Shown piece by piece: positions 44,219 through 53,040 of a DNA stretch of 64,000 bases (the stretch's first letter is position 1; every line of letters begins with the position of its first letter). Both the position numbers and the translations under genes were made by a program. Location of the stretch: the NCBI RefSeq assembly GCF_051131705.1, contig NZ_CP180316.1, forward strand, positions 1,984,001-2,048,000, written 5' to 3'. The DNA is from Arthrobacter_M sp030063245 (GTDB lineage Bacteria > Actinomycetota > Actinomycetes > Actinomycetales > Micrococcaceae). The notes under the pieces are model-generated. The model had not been told where the DNA came from, made no database searches, and was given only the letters and a program-made list of their open reading frames with translations.

Positions 44219-44907
44219 CGGGGACTCCGCGCGGGCCGGAGGGCGCCCTTTGGGTCGTGTTGCCATTGGCTCTGCGCAATGGCAAGTCCCTGTTGCCGAA
44301 GCGGCACCTCAGCCTGTCCTAGGGTGGGGGTCGCGCAGATATCGAGCAGAAGTTGGAGTGCGGCGTCAAGGGTTTCCGCGACCAACGGACTCTGTGCCAC
44401 CTCGTGGGCCAGAGTCACCGCCGTCGGCACCAGGACACCGACGGCCCCGGCAGCCCGGGCGGCGTCGACATCGGAGCCAATATCGCCAACAAAGGCCGTC
44501 CGGGACGGTGATATCCCCAGTTCGCGGCACGCCGCGAAGATCATGCCGGGCTTGGGCTTGCGGCACCGACAGTCGCTGTGCGGGGCGTGCGGACAGATTT
44601 CCCACACGTCAAAGGCGCCGAACAGAGCGTCTACCCGGCGGTTGACGGCTTCCACCTGGCTGCCGGTCAGGAGCCCGCGGGCGATTCCCGACTGATTGCT
44701 GAGGACACCGGTCCGAACGCCGGCCCGGCGCACGGTGGCTACGGCGTTTACGGCTCCCGGTATTGGTACGACCAGCTCCGGATCCGAGTTATAAGGCTCG
44801 TCCACCACCAGCGTTCCGTCACGATCAAAGAGGACGGCATCAAAAAGGACGGCCAAAGATGGCGTGATCGCCGTCCGGGCCTTTTCGTCCTCGCCGGTAC
44901 TCGTCAT
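44215..44907 (-). CDS. gmhB: HAD-IIIA phosphatase, GmhB-like
   Basis: 230 residues from ATG 44907 (a TTG 18 bases upstream is possible). Motif I VLFDRDGTLVVDEPYNSDPE, motif II VLSNQSGIARG, the zinc-binding CPHAPHSDCRCRKPKPGM with Cys/His ligands, and motif III FVGDIGSDVDAARAAGA. GmhB removes the C7 phosphate from heptose-1,7-bisphosphate. The C-terminal tail is extended. It is the first gene of the seven-gene operon, 260 bases from the divergent GT9 gene, with promoters expected between. Confidence 0.9.
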   Translation of the reverse strand: MTSTGEDEKARTAITPSLAVLFDAVLFDRDGTLVVDEPYNSDPELVVPIPGAVNAVATVRRAGVRTGVLSNQSGIARGLLTGSQVEAVNRRVDALFGAFDVWEICPHAPHSDCRCRKPKPGMIFAACRELGISPSRTAFVGDIGSDVDAARAAGAVGVLVPTAVTLAHEVAQSPLVAETLDAALQLLLDICATPTLGQAEVPLRQQGLAIAQSQWQHDPKGALRPARSPR

Positions 44908-45092
44908 AAAGGCACTGTTCCCCAATGAATGCGGAGCTAAACAGGGCCCGTAGAAGTTCTTCTGCGCGTCTTAGGAACCACACACGGCAGGGCAGCGCTT
45001 TGGGCAGTCGTTCCAGGGATGAAGCAGGCCGGCAAAGCGGGCCGGCGAAGCGGGCCAAAGGCGCCGGAAGATGTGGACCGGTATGCGCTGTC

Positions 45093-45107
45093 GGGGGGGG
45101 GAGGGGG
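45093..45107. repeat. G9-A-G5 tract in the divergent region
   Basis: Nine G, one A, then five G lie about 60 bases before the GTG of the GT9 gene. It is in the shared promoter region of gmhB and that gene and is prone to slippage or quadruplex formation. Confidence 0.8.
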
Positions 45108-45166
45108 CAGTAAGGTGTGGCGGTATGGCCGTAGGCCGCCCAAATGATTTCCTCAGAAGGAGCCGC

Positions 45167-46111
45167 GTGGACAGCCTCCCCAGCGATGGCAGACCCGAAG
45201 TACTGGCCCTGCGGGCTCTCAAGCTAGGCGACCTGCTGGTGGCCGTCCCCGCACTGCATGCCCTCCGGCGCGCCTATCCCGGACACCGGCTGATTTATGC
45301 GGCGCGGGCTTGGCTTGCCCCTGCACTGGCGCTGGTCGGGGGCGTGGATACGCTGTTGGAAACGCAGGGGCTCGATGAGCCGCTGACGCTGTCCCCGGGA
45401 CGCGTCGACGTCGCCGTCAATCTGCACGGCAGCGGTCCGGAAAGCCTGCGCCGTCTCGACGAGCTGGCTCCGGCCCGCCGTATCGGGCACCTCGGGCCCG
45501 GTTGGGAAGGACCCCCGTGGCGCTCTGGGCTGCACGAGCGTGAGCGCTGGGCGGCGCTGCTTCGCTGGCACGGAATTCCCGCCGACCCGCTGGATTACCG
45601 CCTGCAGCCGCCAACTGCGCGGAACCCGCTGCCCGGCGCCGCGGTGATCCATGTGGGCGCAGCATACGGGAGCAGGCTGTGGCCGGAGGACCGGTTTGCC
45701 GCGGTGGCCCGCCGGCTGGAATCGGCGGGTCAGCACGTGGCGTTCACCGGCAGCGAAGGGGAGCGCCCGCGGGCCCTGCGGGTTGCAGCTCTCGCGGGTC
45801 TGCCGGACGAGCGGGTCGGAGCCGGCATGCTCGGGCTCGGTGAATTTGCCGCCGTTATCGCGGGAGCGGCGATTGTGGTGTCGGCGGACACCGGCGCAGC
45901 GCACCTGGCATCGGCCTATGGGCGGTGTTCGATTGTCATTTTCGGCCCCGCACCGGTCTCCGAATGGGGGCCGCCGCCGGGCCCGCACATTGCGCTCACG
46001 AAGGAAGAGCTCCGCCGCGGAGATGTCTTTTCAGCCAGCCCGGATCCGGCCCTATTGGCAGTTTCCGTCCAAGATGTCCTCGCCGCGGCCCGGGAGCTGG
46101 GCAGCCTGTAG
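45167..46111 (+). CDS. Glycosyltransferase family 9 (heptosyltransferase-like), copy 3
   Basis: 314 residues from GTG 45167, with AGAAGGAG 4 bases upstream. VLALRALKLGDLLVAVPALH, VDVAVNLHGSGPESLRRLDE, HVGAAYGSRLWPEDRFAAVA, VVSADTGAAHLASAYGRCSI give the complete GT9 layout. It is shorter than copies 1 and 2. It is transcribed divergently from the gmhB operon and appears to be the end of the cluster. Likely a heptosyltransferase or related enzyme; the acceptor in this Gram-positive is unknown. Confidence 0.86.
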   Translation: MDSLPSDGRPEVLALRALKLGDLLVAVPALHALRRAYPGHRLIYAARAWLAPALALVGGVDTLLETQGLDEPLTLSPGRVDVAVNLHGSGPESLRRLDELAPARRIGHLGPGWEGPPWRSGLHERERWAALLRWHGIPADPLDYRLQPPTARNPLPGAAVIHVGAAYGSRLWPEDRFAAVARRLESAGQHVAFTGSEGERPRALRVAALAGLPDERVGAGMLGLGEFAAVIAGAAIVVSADTGAAHLASAYGRCSIVIFGPAPVSEWGPPPGPHIALTKEELRRGDVFSASPDPALLAVSVQDVLAAARELGSL

Positions 46112-46280
46112 CGGGTGGGTGGCCGTCGGAAAATGCTGCCCCCCTCCGCGGCACGGGTTACGCTGCCGCCTCCGCAGCACGGACTATTCGGACACCTGAC
46201 AGTGCCCCCGGTTGGGGGCGCGACGGCGGCCAGCACCTCGGCGTCACGTCCACCCGGAAGCCGTCCCCCCGGTCCAGTCA

Positions 46281-46352
46281 TCAGTTCATCAACTCGTAGA
46301 TGGCGCTACGGACCTGCGGGTTCTCCCAGTTCAGATCGGCTGCTTGGTCCAT
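46281..46352 (-). pseudogene. GH13 alpha-glucosidase relic (about 23 residues)
   Basis: The minus frame reads MDQAADLNWENPQVRSAIYE, then LMN-stop, which matches the DLNWENPEVR-x-AIYEMMNWW element of oligo-1,6-glucosidase-type GH13 enzymes. No other part of the enzyme is present. The match is specific but very short. Confidence 0.45.
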
Positions 46353-46500
46353 CGCCCTTGGGGCTGTCGGTGCCGGACCGGGATTCGAGGAACCTGTCGA
46401 TGGCCCGGTGCGGACGGCGTCCATGCCGGTGAACTATATTGACGGTGGCAGCTAACCGGCCTGCCGGCGTCCGCGGGCATTACGTTCAGGAGCACCAGAC

Positions 46501-48254
46501 ATGTCCAAGGACCTTGCAACCCAGCTCATTGAACAGCTCCGGGCTGCGGGTGTTCAAAGAATTTACGGCATCGTCGGCGACAGCCTGAATCCGATCGTTG
46601 ATGCCGTGCGCAAAACGGGGGGAACGGTGCAGGGCGGCATCGACTGGATTCATGTCCGGAACGAGGAGGCCGCAGCCTTTGCCGCCTCGGCCGAGGCCCA
46701 GCTGACCGGAAAACTCGCGGTCTGCGCCGGCTCCTGCGGACCCGGCAACCTGCACCTGATCAACGGGCTGTACGACGCCAACCGCACCGGCGCCCCCGTC
46801 CTGGCGATCGCCTCCCATATTCCGAGCCAGCAGATCGGCAGCGACTTTTTCCAAGAGACCCACCCGGATCGCCTCTTTTCCGAATGCTCGGTGTATTCGG
46901 AACTCATCAGCACCGCAGCCCAGGCCCCCGGGTCATGCACTGCGCCATCCAGCACGCCGTCGGGCTTCGCGGAGTCGCCGCCGTCACTCTTCCCGGCGAT
47001 ATCGCAGGCCTTGAGGCCGTCGCGGAAAGCCCGCAGCAAACGGCCTACACACCGGGGCGCTTGTCGCCCGACCCGCACAGCGTCCAGCTGCTGGCGGACG
47101 CCATCAACGCAGTGGACAAGGTAGCCATCTTTGCCGGCGCAGGGGTGCAGGGGGGCCACGACGAGGTGATTCAACTGGCCGAAGCGATCGGCGCGCCCAT
47201 CGGCCACTCGCTGCGCGGCAAGGACTTCATCCAGTACGACAACCCCTATGACATTGGCATGACCGGGCTGCTCGGCTACGGGGCGGCGGCCGAAGGCATC
47301 AACGATGCGGACCTGCTGATCCTGCTCGGAACCGATTTTCCCTACGATCAGTTCCTGCCGCGGACACGCACGGCGCAGGTGGACCGGGCGGCGGAAAAAC
47401 TGGGCCGGCGCACCGACGTTGATTTCGCCATTCACGGGGACGTGCTGCTCACCGTCGCGGCGCTCATTCCGCTGGTGAAACTGAAACGCAAGAAGAACAC
47501 GCGCTTTCTGGACCAGATGCTCAAGAAGCACGACCGGCTGATGAACAAGGCCGTGGGCGCTTACACCCGCAGGGCAGATAAGCTGGTGCCGATCCACCCC
47601 GAGTATGCCACGTCGCTGTTGGACCAGGTGGCCAGCAGGGACGCCATTTTTACGGCCGACACGGGGATGTGCAACTTCTGGACCGCGCGTTACATCAACC
47701 CGCTGGGCACCCGCCGGCTGATCGGGTCTTACCTGCATGGCTCGATGGCCAATGCCCTGCCGCAGGCCATTGGTGCACAGCTGGCGTATCCGGGTCGCCA
47801 GGTCGTCTCCGTGTCCGGCGACGGTGGACTGTCGATGCTGCTCGGCGAAATGGTCACCGCCGCAGCCCACCGGCTGCCGCTGAACATCGTTCTGTTCAAC
47901 AACTCCACGCTGGGCATGGTCAAGCTGGAGATGCTCGTCGATGGGCTGCCCTACCACGGTGTCGACGTACCCGACACCAACTATGCCGCGGTCGCCACGG
48001 CCATGGGTTTTCACGCCGTCAGGGTCACCGACCCTGCCGACATTGAGGGCGCCTATCAGGCGGCCTTTGCACACCCGGGACCAGCATTAGTGGAGCTGAT
48101 CACCGATCCCAATGCGCTGTCGATTCCGCCCAAAATCACCGGTAACCAGGTCTTCGGTTTCGCCACGGCGATGTCCAAGGTGGTGCTTAATCGAGGCGCC
48201 GGCGAGGCCGTGAGCATGGCCCGAAGCAATCTGCGCAACGTCCCGCGGCGCTAG
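46501..48254 (+). pseudogene. poxB: Pyruvate oxidase (ThDP-dependent PoxB-type), one-base frameshift
   Basis: Frame 1 starts MSKDLATQLIEQLRAAGVQR and runs through the ThDP region (HVRNEEAAAFAASAEAQLTG, CGPGNLHLINGLYDANRTGA) to ISTAAQAP near 46928. Homology continues in another frame with RVMHCAIQHAVGLRGVAAVT, to the C-terminal ThDP motif SGDGGLSMLLGEMVTAAAHR and LFNNSTLGMVKLEM. One base is missing in a run of five C at 46924-46928. Restored, it would be about 585 residues, converting pyruvate to acetate and CO2 with electrons to the respiratory chain. A sequencing error is plausible since everything else is intact. Confidence 0.85.
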
Positions 48255-48264
48255 CAGAACCGGA

Positions 48265-48700
48265 ACCGGACCCCGGATGGCAAGGTTCCGCTCCAGATTG
48301 ACTGCGCCGACGGCTTGCATCCACGCTGGTATGACTCGGGGCTCAAGGACATTGTTGCCGTGTTGATCGAAGAGTGCCGCCGCGGCGGAGGAAAACCGCT
48401 GAGCGTCGTGGGGCACAGTTTTGGCGGCTTGGGTGAGGGGTTGGCCCGCAACGGGCGGCGGGTGGACCGCCTGCTGACCGTAGGAGCCCAGCATGCCTAA
48501 TGGCGGGATTACTGGCGGGATTACCGGCGGGGCACCGGCTGGAGTTTCATTGGCGCCGGCACCTGCTGATGCCCCTTGCAACCCTGCGCAGCGGATATTT
48601 TCCGGCAAGCGCCGGGGCTGGCTGGAATTCCTTCCCTCCGGCGTGGCCCTGGATTGGGCGCGCAGCCGCAGGGATTTCGCCGCCGCGGCCCCCGGCGGAA
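48265..48700 (+). pseudogene. Alpha/beta hydrolase relic (COG4757-like)
   Basis: GLHPRWYDSGLKDIVAVLIE, then LSVVGHSFGGLGEGLARNGR (nucleophile elbow GHSFGG), RVDRLLTVGAQHA-stop, then in other frames HWRRHLLMPLATLRSGYFPA and PSGVALDWARSRRDF. The order matches COG4757 hydrolases (GHSFGG; P-x-LGYFPG; GVALEWARWC). Two frame changes and a stop show that it is dead. Confidence 0.65.
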
Positions 48701-48845
48701 CCCGCGCTGAACCCTCTGGCGGGACACGCTCCGGTGGCTGCGGGACGGGGAGGACCCCCGGCGGCCCGGATAACGGCCGGGGCCCTGCGGCTGAATTCCG
48801 CCCGGGCGGGTTGCTTTGGCAGCCCAGAGGAGGTCTGCAACCGGA

Positions 48846-48880
48846 CCGGCTCATTCGGGCGGCCCGGCTCATTCGGGCGG
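48846..48880. repeat. 18-bp tandem duplication
   Basis: CCGGCTCATTCGGGCGG occurs twice with an 18-base period, in non-coding DNA upstream of the gene at 48987. Confidence 0.8.
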
Positions 48881-48986
48881 ACCGGGGCCTGCGGTGTGGA
48901 GCCTGGGCGCGGGGGGACTCGAATTCCCGGCTGCCTCAGGCTACGCTGGCGGCAGGATCAATGGTCGATTCGAGGAGGATGGCGCG

Positions 48987-49340
48987 ATGAGCTTATTGGA
49001 CCTTGTGGCCAAGGGAATGCCGGTGGTCGACGCGAGCGGTAAGGTGATCGGCAAGGTGGAGCATGCGAAGCCTCCGAACCCAAAGGCGGCCGCCTTCGAG
49101 GAGGTGTATTCGGCAGCCGACCAGAATATCCTCTTCATGGGACTCAATTCGGTGCTCGGTACCGAGCCGAGGGTGCCGGAGGACACGGCGCGCCGGCTGT
49201 TCAGCAGCGGCTACGTCAAAATCGACGGTCGAGGTTTCCTGGCCCGAAACTCCTACGCCCCTGCCGATGAGATCGACCGGGTTGAGGAGGGAAAGGTGTA
49301 CCTGAGCCTCAGCCGCCACGAATTACCGACGCAGGAATGA
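48987..49340 (+). CDS. Small hypothetical protein (possible PRC-barrel/DUF2171-like)
   Basis: 117 residues from ATG 48987 with AGGAGG 8 bases upstream. The N-terminal KGMPVVDASGKVIGKVEHAK resembles a PRC-barrel or DUF2171 entry strand. LFSSGYVKIDGRGFLARNSY and ADEIDRVEEGKVYLSLSRHE look like further barrel strands. No firm family is recognised. Soluble and stand-alone; it converges with the PLD gene. Confidence 0.6.
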   Translation: MSLLDLVAKGMPVVDASGKVIGKVEHAKPPNPKAAAFEEVYSAADQNILFMGLNSVLGTEPRVPEDTARRLFSSGYVKIDGRGFLARNSYAPADEIDRVEEGKVYLSLSRHELPTQE

Positions 49341-49422
49341 TGGCCCTCCCCAATGTACGGCAGCAGCGGCACCACCAGCCCCGATGGGGGCGTAGTGGGG
49401 CCGCGCGTCCTGAGCGGTTGAC

Positions 49423-50676
49423 CTACAGCAGCGGGCGTAACGGTGCGAGGATGGATTCGCTGAACCTAGCCGCAACCCTGCGGCCCGCCCATTCCTCCAG
49501 CGTCAGAACCCGGCTGTTGACGCTGTCGATTTCAAAAATGGTCTCCAGGTCGCGGGCCAGATCGTCGTTGTAGATCTCCATATTGATTTCGTAGTTTCCG
49601 GTCAGGCTCAAGCGGTCGATGTTGGCGGTGCCGACCGTGGACCACTGGCCGTCGATGGTGGCAGTCTTCGCATGCACCATGGCGTTCTGGTACAGCAGGA
49701 TCGTCACGCCGTCGCGCAGCAGCGCGGTATAGAAGCCGCGCGAGAGCCAGTCAGAGAGCACGTGGTTGGAATCCTCCGGAAGGATGACCCGCACATCCAC
49801 CCCGCGTCTGCTCGCTCCCAGCAAGGCATCGAGAATCTGCCGGTCCGGGATGAAGTAGGCCATCGTGATGTAGATATGGTGGCTTGCCCGGTCGATGGCA
49901 TCCAAATAAACGCCCCGGATGGGGAACACCAGGCTGGAGGGGATGTTATTGACGGCGCGGACCCGAGGTTCCCAGAAGTCGGGGTTGCTTTCCTTCAGCT
50001 CCGGAAGCCTCTTGCGGTAGTGGTTCCAGACGGTGGCAAACGCCTGGCGCAGTTCCCACACCGACGGTCCTGCAATCTTCAGATGCGTGTCCCGCCATTG
50101 CGTGGCGTAGAGCGAGCCGATGTTGTAGCCGCCCACATAGCCCACCTCGTCGTCGACGATCAGCATTTTGCGGTGGTCCAAACCGGTGCCGCGCACATTG
50201 GTGAAGATGATGGAAGGCCGCAGCACCGGAAACCGGATGACATGGATATCCGGGTGGAAGCGGAAGAAGGACCGCGGCACCACCAGGTTGGCGAAGGCAT
50301 CGTAAATGACGTAAACCTTGACACCACGCTCGGCGGCCTCCGCGAGGGCAGCCTTGAATTCCTTACCGACCTTGTCGGCCTTCCAGATGTACGTTTCCAT
50401 CATGATCCGGTGTTTGGCATTGCGGATCTGATCCAGCATGTCCTTGTACAGGTCTTCACCAAACGTGTAGACGGTGGTCGTGGAACCGGCTACCTCGCTT
50501 TCGAAAATGCCGGGACGGGGAAACCCTACGCGTTTGCTCCTGCCGCGCTTCCTAATCGTATCCATAATCACGAGGGCGGCAATGACCGCGCCTTGGAGGG
50601 CGAAAAAGCCCAAAATACTGCGCTGGACGGTGTGTTTAGCGACGTCAGCCGCGTGCCGGAGCCGATGCAATCTCAT
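49423..50676 (-). CDS. Phospholipase D/cardiolipin synthase-family protein
   Basis: 417 residues. A single N-terminal hydrophobic helix (ILGFFALQGAVIAALVIMDT) is followed by two PLD domains with HKD motifs: DHRKMLIVDDEVGYVGG near residue 185 and MVHAKTATIDGQWSTVGTAN near 345. DAFANLVVPRSFFRFHPDIH lies between. This is the bacterial cardiolipin-synthase architecture, condensing phosphatidyl groups at the membrane. It is not linked to other lipid genes. Function as Cls is likely but not proven by sequence alone. Confidence 0.9.
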   Translation of the reverse strand: MRLHRLRHAADVAKHTVQRSILGFFALQGAVIAALVIMDTIRKRGRSKRVGFPRPGIFESEVAGSTTTVYTFGEDLYKDMLDQIRNAKHRIMMETYIWKADKVGKEFKAALAEAAERGVKVYVIYDAFANLVVPRSFFRFHPDIHVIRFPVLRPSIIFTNVRGTGLDHRKMLIVDDEVGYVGGYNIGSLYATQWRDTHLKIAGPSVWELRQAFATVWNHYRKRLPELKESNPDFWEPRVRAVNNIPSSLVFPIRGVYLDAIDRASHHIYITMAYFIPDRQILDALLGASRRGVDVRVILPEDSNHVLSDWLSRGFYTALLRDGVTILLYQNAMVHAKTATIDGQWSTVGTANIDRLSLTGNYEINMEIYNDDLARDLETIFEIDSVNSRVLTLEEWAGRRVAARFSESILAPLRPLL

Positions 50677-50689
50677 GATGGAACCTTAG

Positions 50690-50728
50690 CAAGCAGACCA
50701 ACGGCAAGCAGACAAGCAGACAAGCAGT
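50690..50728. repeat. 8-bp tandem repeat upstream of the PLD gene
   Basis: CAAGCAGA is repeated in tandem three times (last copy with one change) with a further copy at 50690. It lies just upstream of the PLD gene, in its probable leader or promoter. Confidence 0.75.
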
Positions 50729-50922
50729 AAGCGGACAAAGGCAATCCGGGCGCGGAACGGCTGGCTTGCAGCACTGTTCCCGCCGCGTAAAAGGGCGGCT
50801 GAACCGGCACCAGTTGTCCTACCCTTCGCCGCGGCCCGATGCTAGCGTTAACAAGCACACAGGATGCCGGCTGGCCCAGGAGGATTTCCGTCGCGGCCGG
50901 CGGACGGCAGAGGAGCATTGCA

Positions 50923-51141
50923 ATGAGCCAGTACGCGTTCGGCATTGTTGAGTGGATATTCTGGATCGTCGCCATCGGCAGCGCCTGTCTGGCTCTGTTC
51001 CGGGCCGACGTGGTCTCGGCGGGTAGTTCCCCCGGCGTGCGGCAGCGGAGCGGAATTCTGCTGGGCCTGTGGATTGTGGCAGTGGTATGCGGCTTTCTTG
51101 GGCTGGTGACGGCCGCGCTGGCAATGCGGGCTTCCGTCTAG
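50923..51141 (+). CDS. Small two-helix membrane protein
   Basis: 72 residues from ATG 50923 with GAGGAG upstream. MSQYAFGIVEWIFWIVAIGS and ACLALFRADVV form the first helix and loop; SGILLGLWIVAVVCGFLGLV and TAALAMRASV the second. No family is recognised. It is a plausible real gene because of the ribosome site and clear membrane pattern. Confidence 0.6.
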   Translation: MSQYAFGIVEWIFWIVAIGSACLALFRADVVSAGSSPGVRQRSGILLGLWIVAVVCGFLGLVTAALAMRASV

Positions 51142-51208
51142 CGGCCCGACGGCGGCGCACGGCGGGGTGCCGTTGCCGGCGGAAGCACACGAACGCATCC
51201 GACGCCGT

Positions 51209-51985
51209 TCAGGCCGTGCCGCCGGCGGCGAGCAGTCCGCCGTCGAGGTTCAGGATCTGGCCGGTGATCCAGGCTGCATCGGAGCTGGCCAGAAAGGCGA
51301 CGGCGGCGGCCACGTCCGCGGGAGTGCCCAGCCGGGCGAGCGGGTAGCGGGCGGCAACCTCGGCTTCTTTACCCTCATACAGTGCGCGGGCAAATTGCGT
51401 CTTGACCACGGCAGGCGCCACCGCATTCACGCGGATCTTTGGTCCCATTTCGGCCGCCAGGGAACGGGTCAGGTGTTCTACTGCGGCCTTGCTGATGCCG
51501 TAGAACCCCAATCCGGCTGCGGGCGTTTGACCGGAGACGGAGGACATGTTGATGACGGAGCCGCCCCGGTCCGCGAAGCGCAGCCCAGCATGATGGTAGG
51601 CGTCCTGAACCCAGGCAAGGGTTCCGAAAACATTCACCTCGGCGATCTTCCTGGCCGCTTCCAGGTCCAGCTCCATCAACGGACCGTAGACCGGATTTAT
51701 GCCGGCGTTATTGACCAGGATGTCCAGTTGCCCGAAGCCGGCCGCTACGGCGTCGAGCACCTCGCGCCGGTGCTCCGGATCATCGGCCCTACCAGTAATG
51801 GCCAGCACCGATCGAGGCGGGAATTCCGCGGCGGCTGCACGCAGTGGCTCCGCTGCGCGGGCCGTGATGCACACCCGCGCCCCTTCGTCTACGAGACGGT
51901 GGGCCACGGCGAGACCGATTCCGCGGCTGGCGCCGGTGACGATCGCCGTCAATCCCTGCAAGCGGTGGGCTTCAACGCGGCTCAT
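51209..51985 (-). CDS. Short-chain dehydrogenase/reductase
   Basis: 258 residues. Cofactor motif LTAIVTGASRGIGLAVAHRL, NNAGINPVYGP, catalytic Ser in VINMSSVSGQTP, YGISK with Tyr-x3-Lys, and C-terminal WITGQILNLDGGLL. This is a classical FabG-like SDR that oxidises or reduces an unspecified alcohol or ketone with NAD(P). ATG 51985 is used, with AGGGAAACC upstream; a longer frame exists but is not supported. Stand-alone gene. Confidence 0.9.
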   Translation of the reverse strand: MSRVEAHRLQGLTAIVTGASRGIGLAVAHRLVDEGARVCITARAAEPLRAAAAEFPPRSVLAITGRADDPEHRREVLDAVAAGFGQLDILVNNAGINPVYGPLMELDLEAARKIAEVNVFGTLAWVQDAYHHAGLRFADRGGSVINMSSVSGQTPAAGLGFYGISKAAVEHLTRSLAAEMGPKIRVNAVAPAVVKTQFARALYEGKEAEVAARYPLARLGTPADVAAAVAFLASSDAAWITGQILNLDGGLLAAGGTA

Positions 51986-52196
51986 GGTTTCCCTGTCGGC
52001 AGGTGTTGGGCGGTCCGGCACTGTACAGGTACCGGACCGTCCGGAGGATGAGCAGCACCCGTTCCTGACATCTGCCACCCATGGCCATGTCACGGGACTA
52101 TGACAAACCCGTCACGCAACGTGGTACCGGACATATTAGCAGGGTGCGCTCATGCGCGCCCCTCGAAGACGGGATTCCAGCGCTGGGAACCGGTGG

Positions 52197-52763
52197 TCAG
52201 AACAGTGCGAACAGAAAGACGGCCAGACCCGCCGCCGTGAACGCTTCCTGAAGACCCTGGAGCCGGCGCACCGGTTCGGCGGCGGTATCTTGGCGGGGCG
52301 TGGCGAAGGTGGCCAGCAGCCAGAAAACAGCGGTGATGATCAGGAGCACGGCGCCAAAGGCCGAGAGCAGGATGGAGCCCAGCAGATGGACGGGCGCGCC
52401 CGCCTGCCCAAGCGCGCTGACTGAGGCGGCGGACGCCAGAATCGAGGCCGTCAACGTCAGCAGGACTGCCCGATAGAAGCAGACCGGACGACCTATGTCA
52501 GAGATCCGGACCGGCCGCCAGGGAAGGCATTGGAACAGGAACCACAGTGCCGCGACCAGCTGCAGCACCACCAAAGGCGGCACAGCTCGGCCCGGGATGG
52601 GCGTAACCGCGGCCACCGCCAGCGCTGAATTCATGACGGCCGTCAACAGCACGTTGACCCGCGCCGGCCAGGAACGGATACGGGCGATTCCGCCCAGACA
52701 AAGCACGGCCGCCAGGGTGAAGACGACGGCAACGGTGGGACCTAAGATCGGGTTCAGCGGCAC
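52197..52763 (-). CDS. Integral membrane protein of unknown function
   Basis: 188 residues with about five hydrophobic helices (GPTVAVVFTLAAVLCLGGIA; VNVLLTAVMNSALAVAAVTP; PPLVVLQLVAALWFLFQCLP; VLLTLTASILASAASVSALG; SAFGAVLLIITAVFWLLATF) and a C-terminal amphipathic helix. No family is recognised. It ends in a short polar tail and lies opposite the MFS gene. The first codons (MPLNPILGPTVAVV) look genuine. Confidence 0.6.
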   Translation of the reverse strand: MPLNPILGPTVAVVFTLAAVLCLGGIARIRSWPARVNVLLTAVMNSALAVAAVTPIPGRAVPPLVVLQLVAALWFLFQCLPWRPVRISDIGRPVCFYRAVLLTLTASILASAASVSALGQAGAPVHLLGSILLSAFGAVLLIITAVFWLLATFATPRQDTAAEPVRRLQGLQEAFTAAGLAVFLFALF

Positions 52764-52776
52764 TAATCGGTCCTTT

Positions 52777-52807
52777 TATGTTCTACCCGAATTATGTTCT
52801 ACCCGAA
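52777..52807. repeat. Two 15-bp direct copies upstream of the membrane-protein gene
   Basis: TATGTTCTACCCGAA occurs at 52777 and 52793 with a 16-base period, in the divergent space between the minus-strand membrane gene and the MFS gene. It could be an operator or a slippage event. Confidence 0.8.
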
Positions 52808-53040
52808 ATTTGACTCCGGACCCGGGACAGTCCGCGGGGGAGTATCAACTGCTGTATACCGTTGTACCGGAATAAGATATGAACCTGCTGGGAACGGCGT
52901 CCGGCGGTGGGAATCCGGAGACCAGGATTCGGGCTCCGACGAAACACCGGCCCAGGGACTCAACGCCCCAGGGCCCCAACACCCCAGGGACCCAATGCCG
53001 GAGAAACAATGCTCCAATGACTCGACGACAGGATGAACTG

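Noticed and set aside
46430..46455. SDR C-terminus (PVNYIDGGS then stop) on the plus strand
   Set aside because: The ending resembles an SDR tail, but only about ten residues match and no other SDR motif precedes it.
48900..48960. tRNA-like TTCGAGT segment
   Set aside because: A T-loop-like string occurs on the minus strand, but no acceptor, D or anticodon arms can be folded around it.
49672..50730. Long plus-strand frame opposite the PLD gene
   Set aside because: It is an antisense shadow of the conserved PLD protein; its translation has no family pattern.
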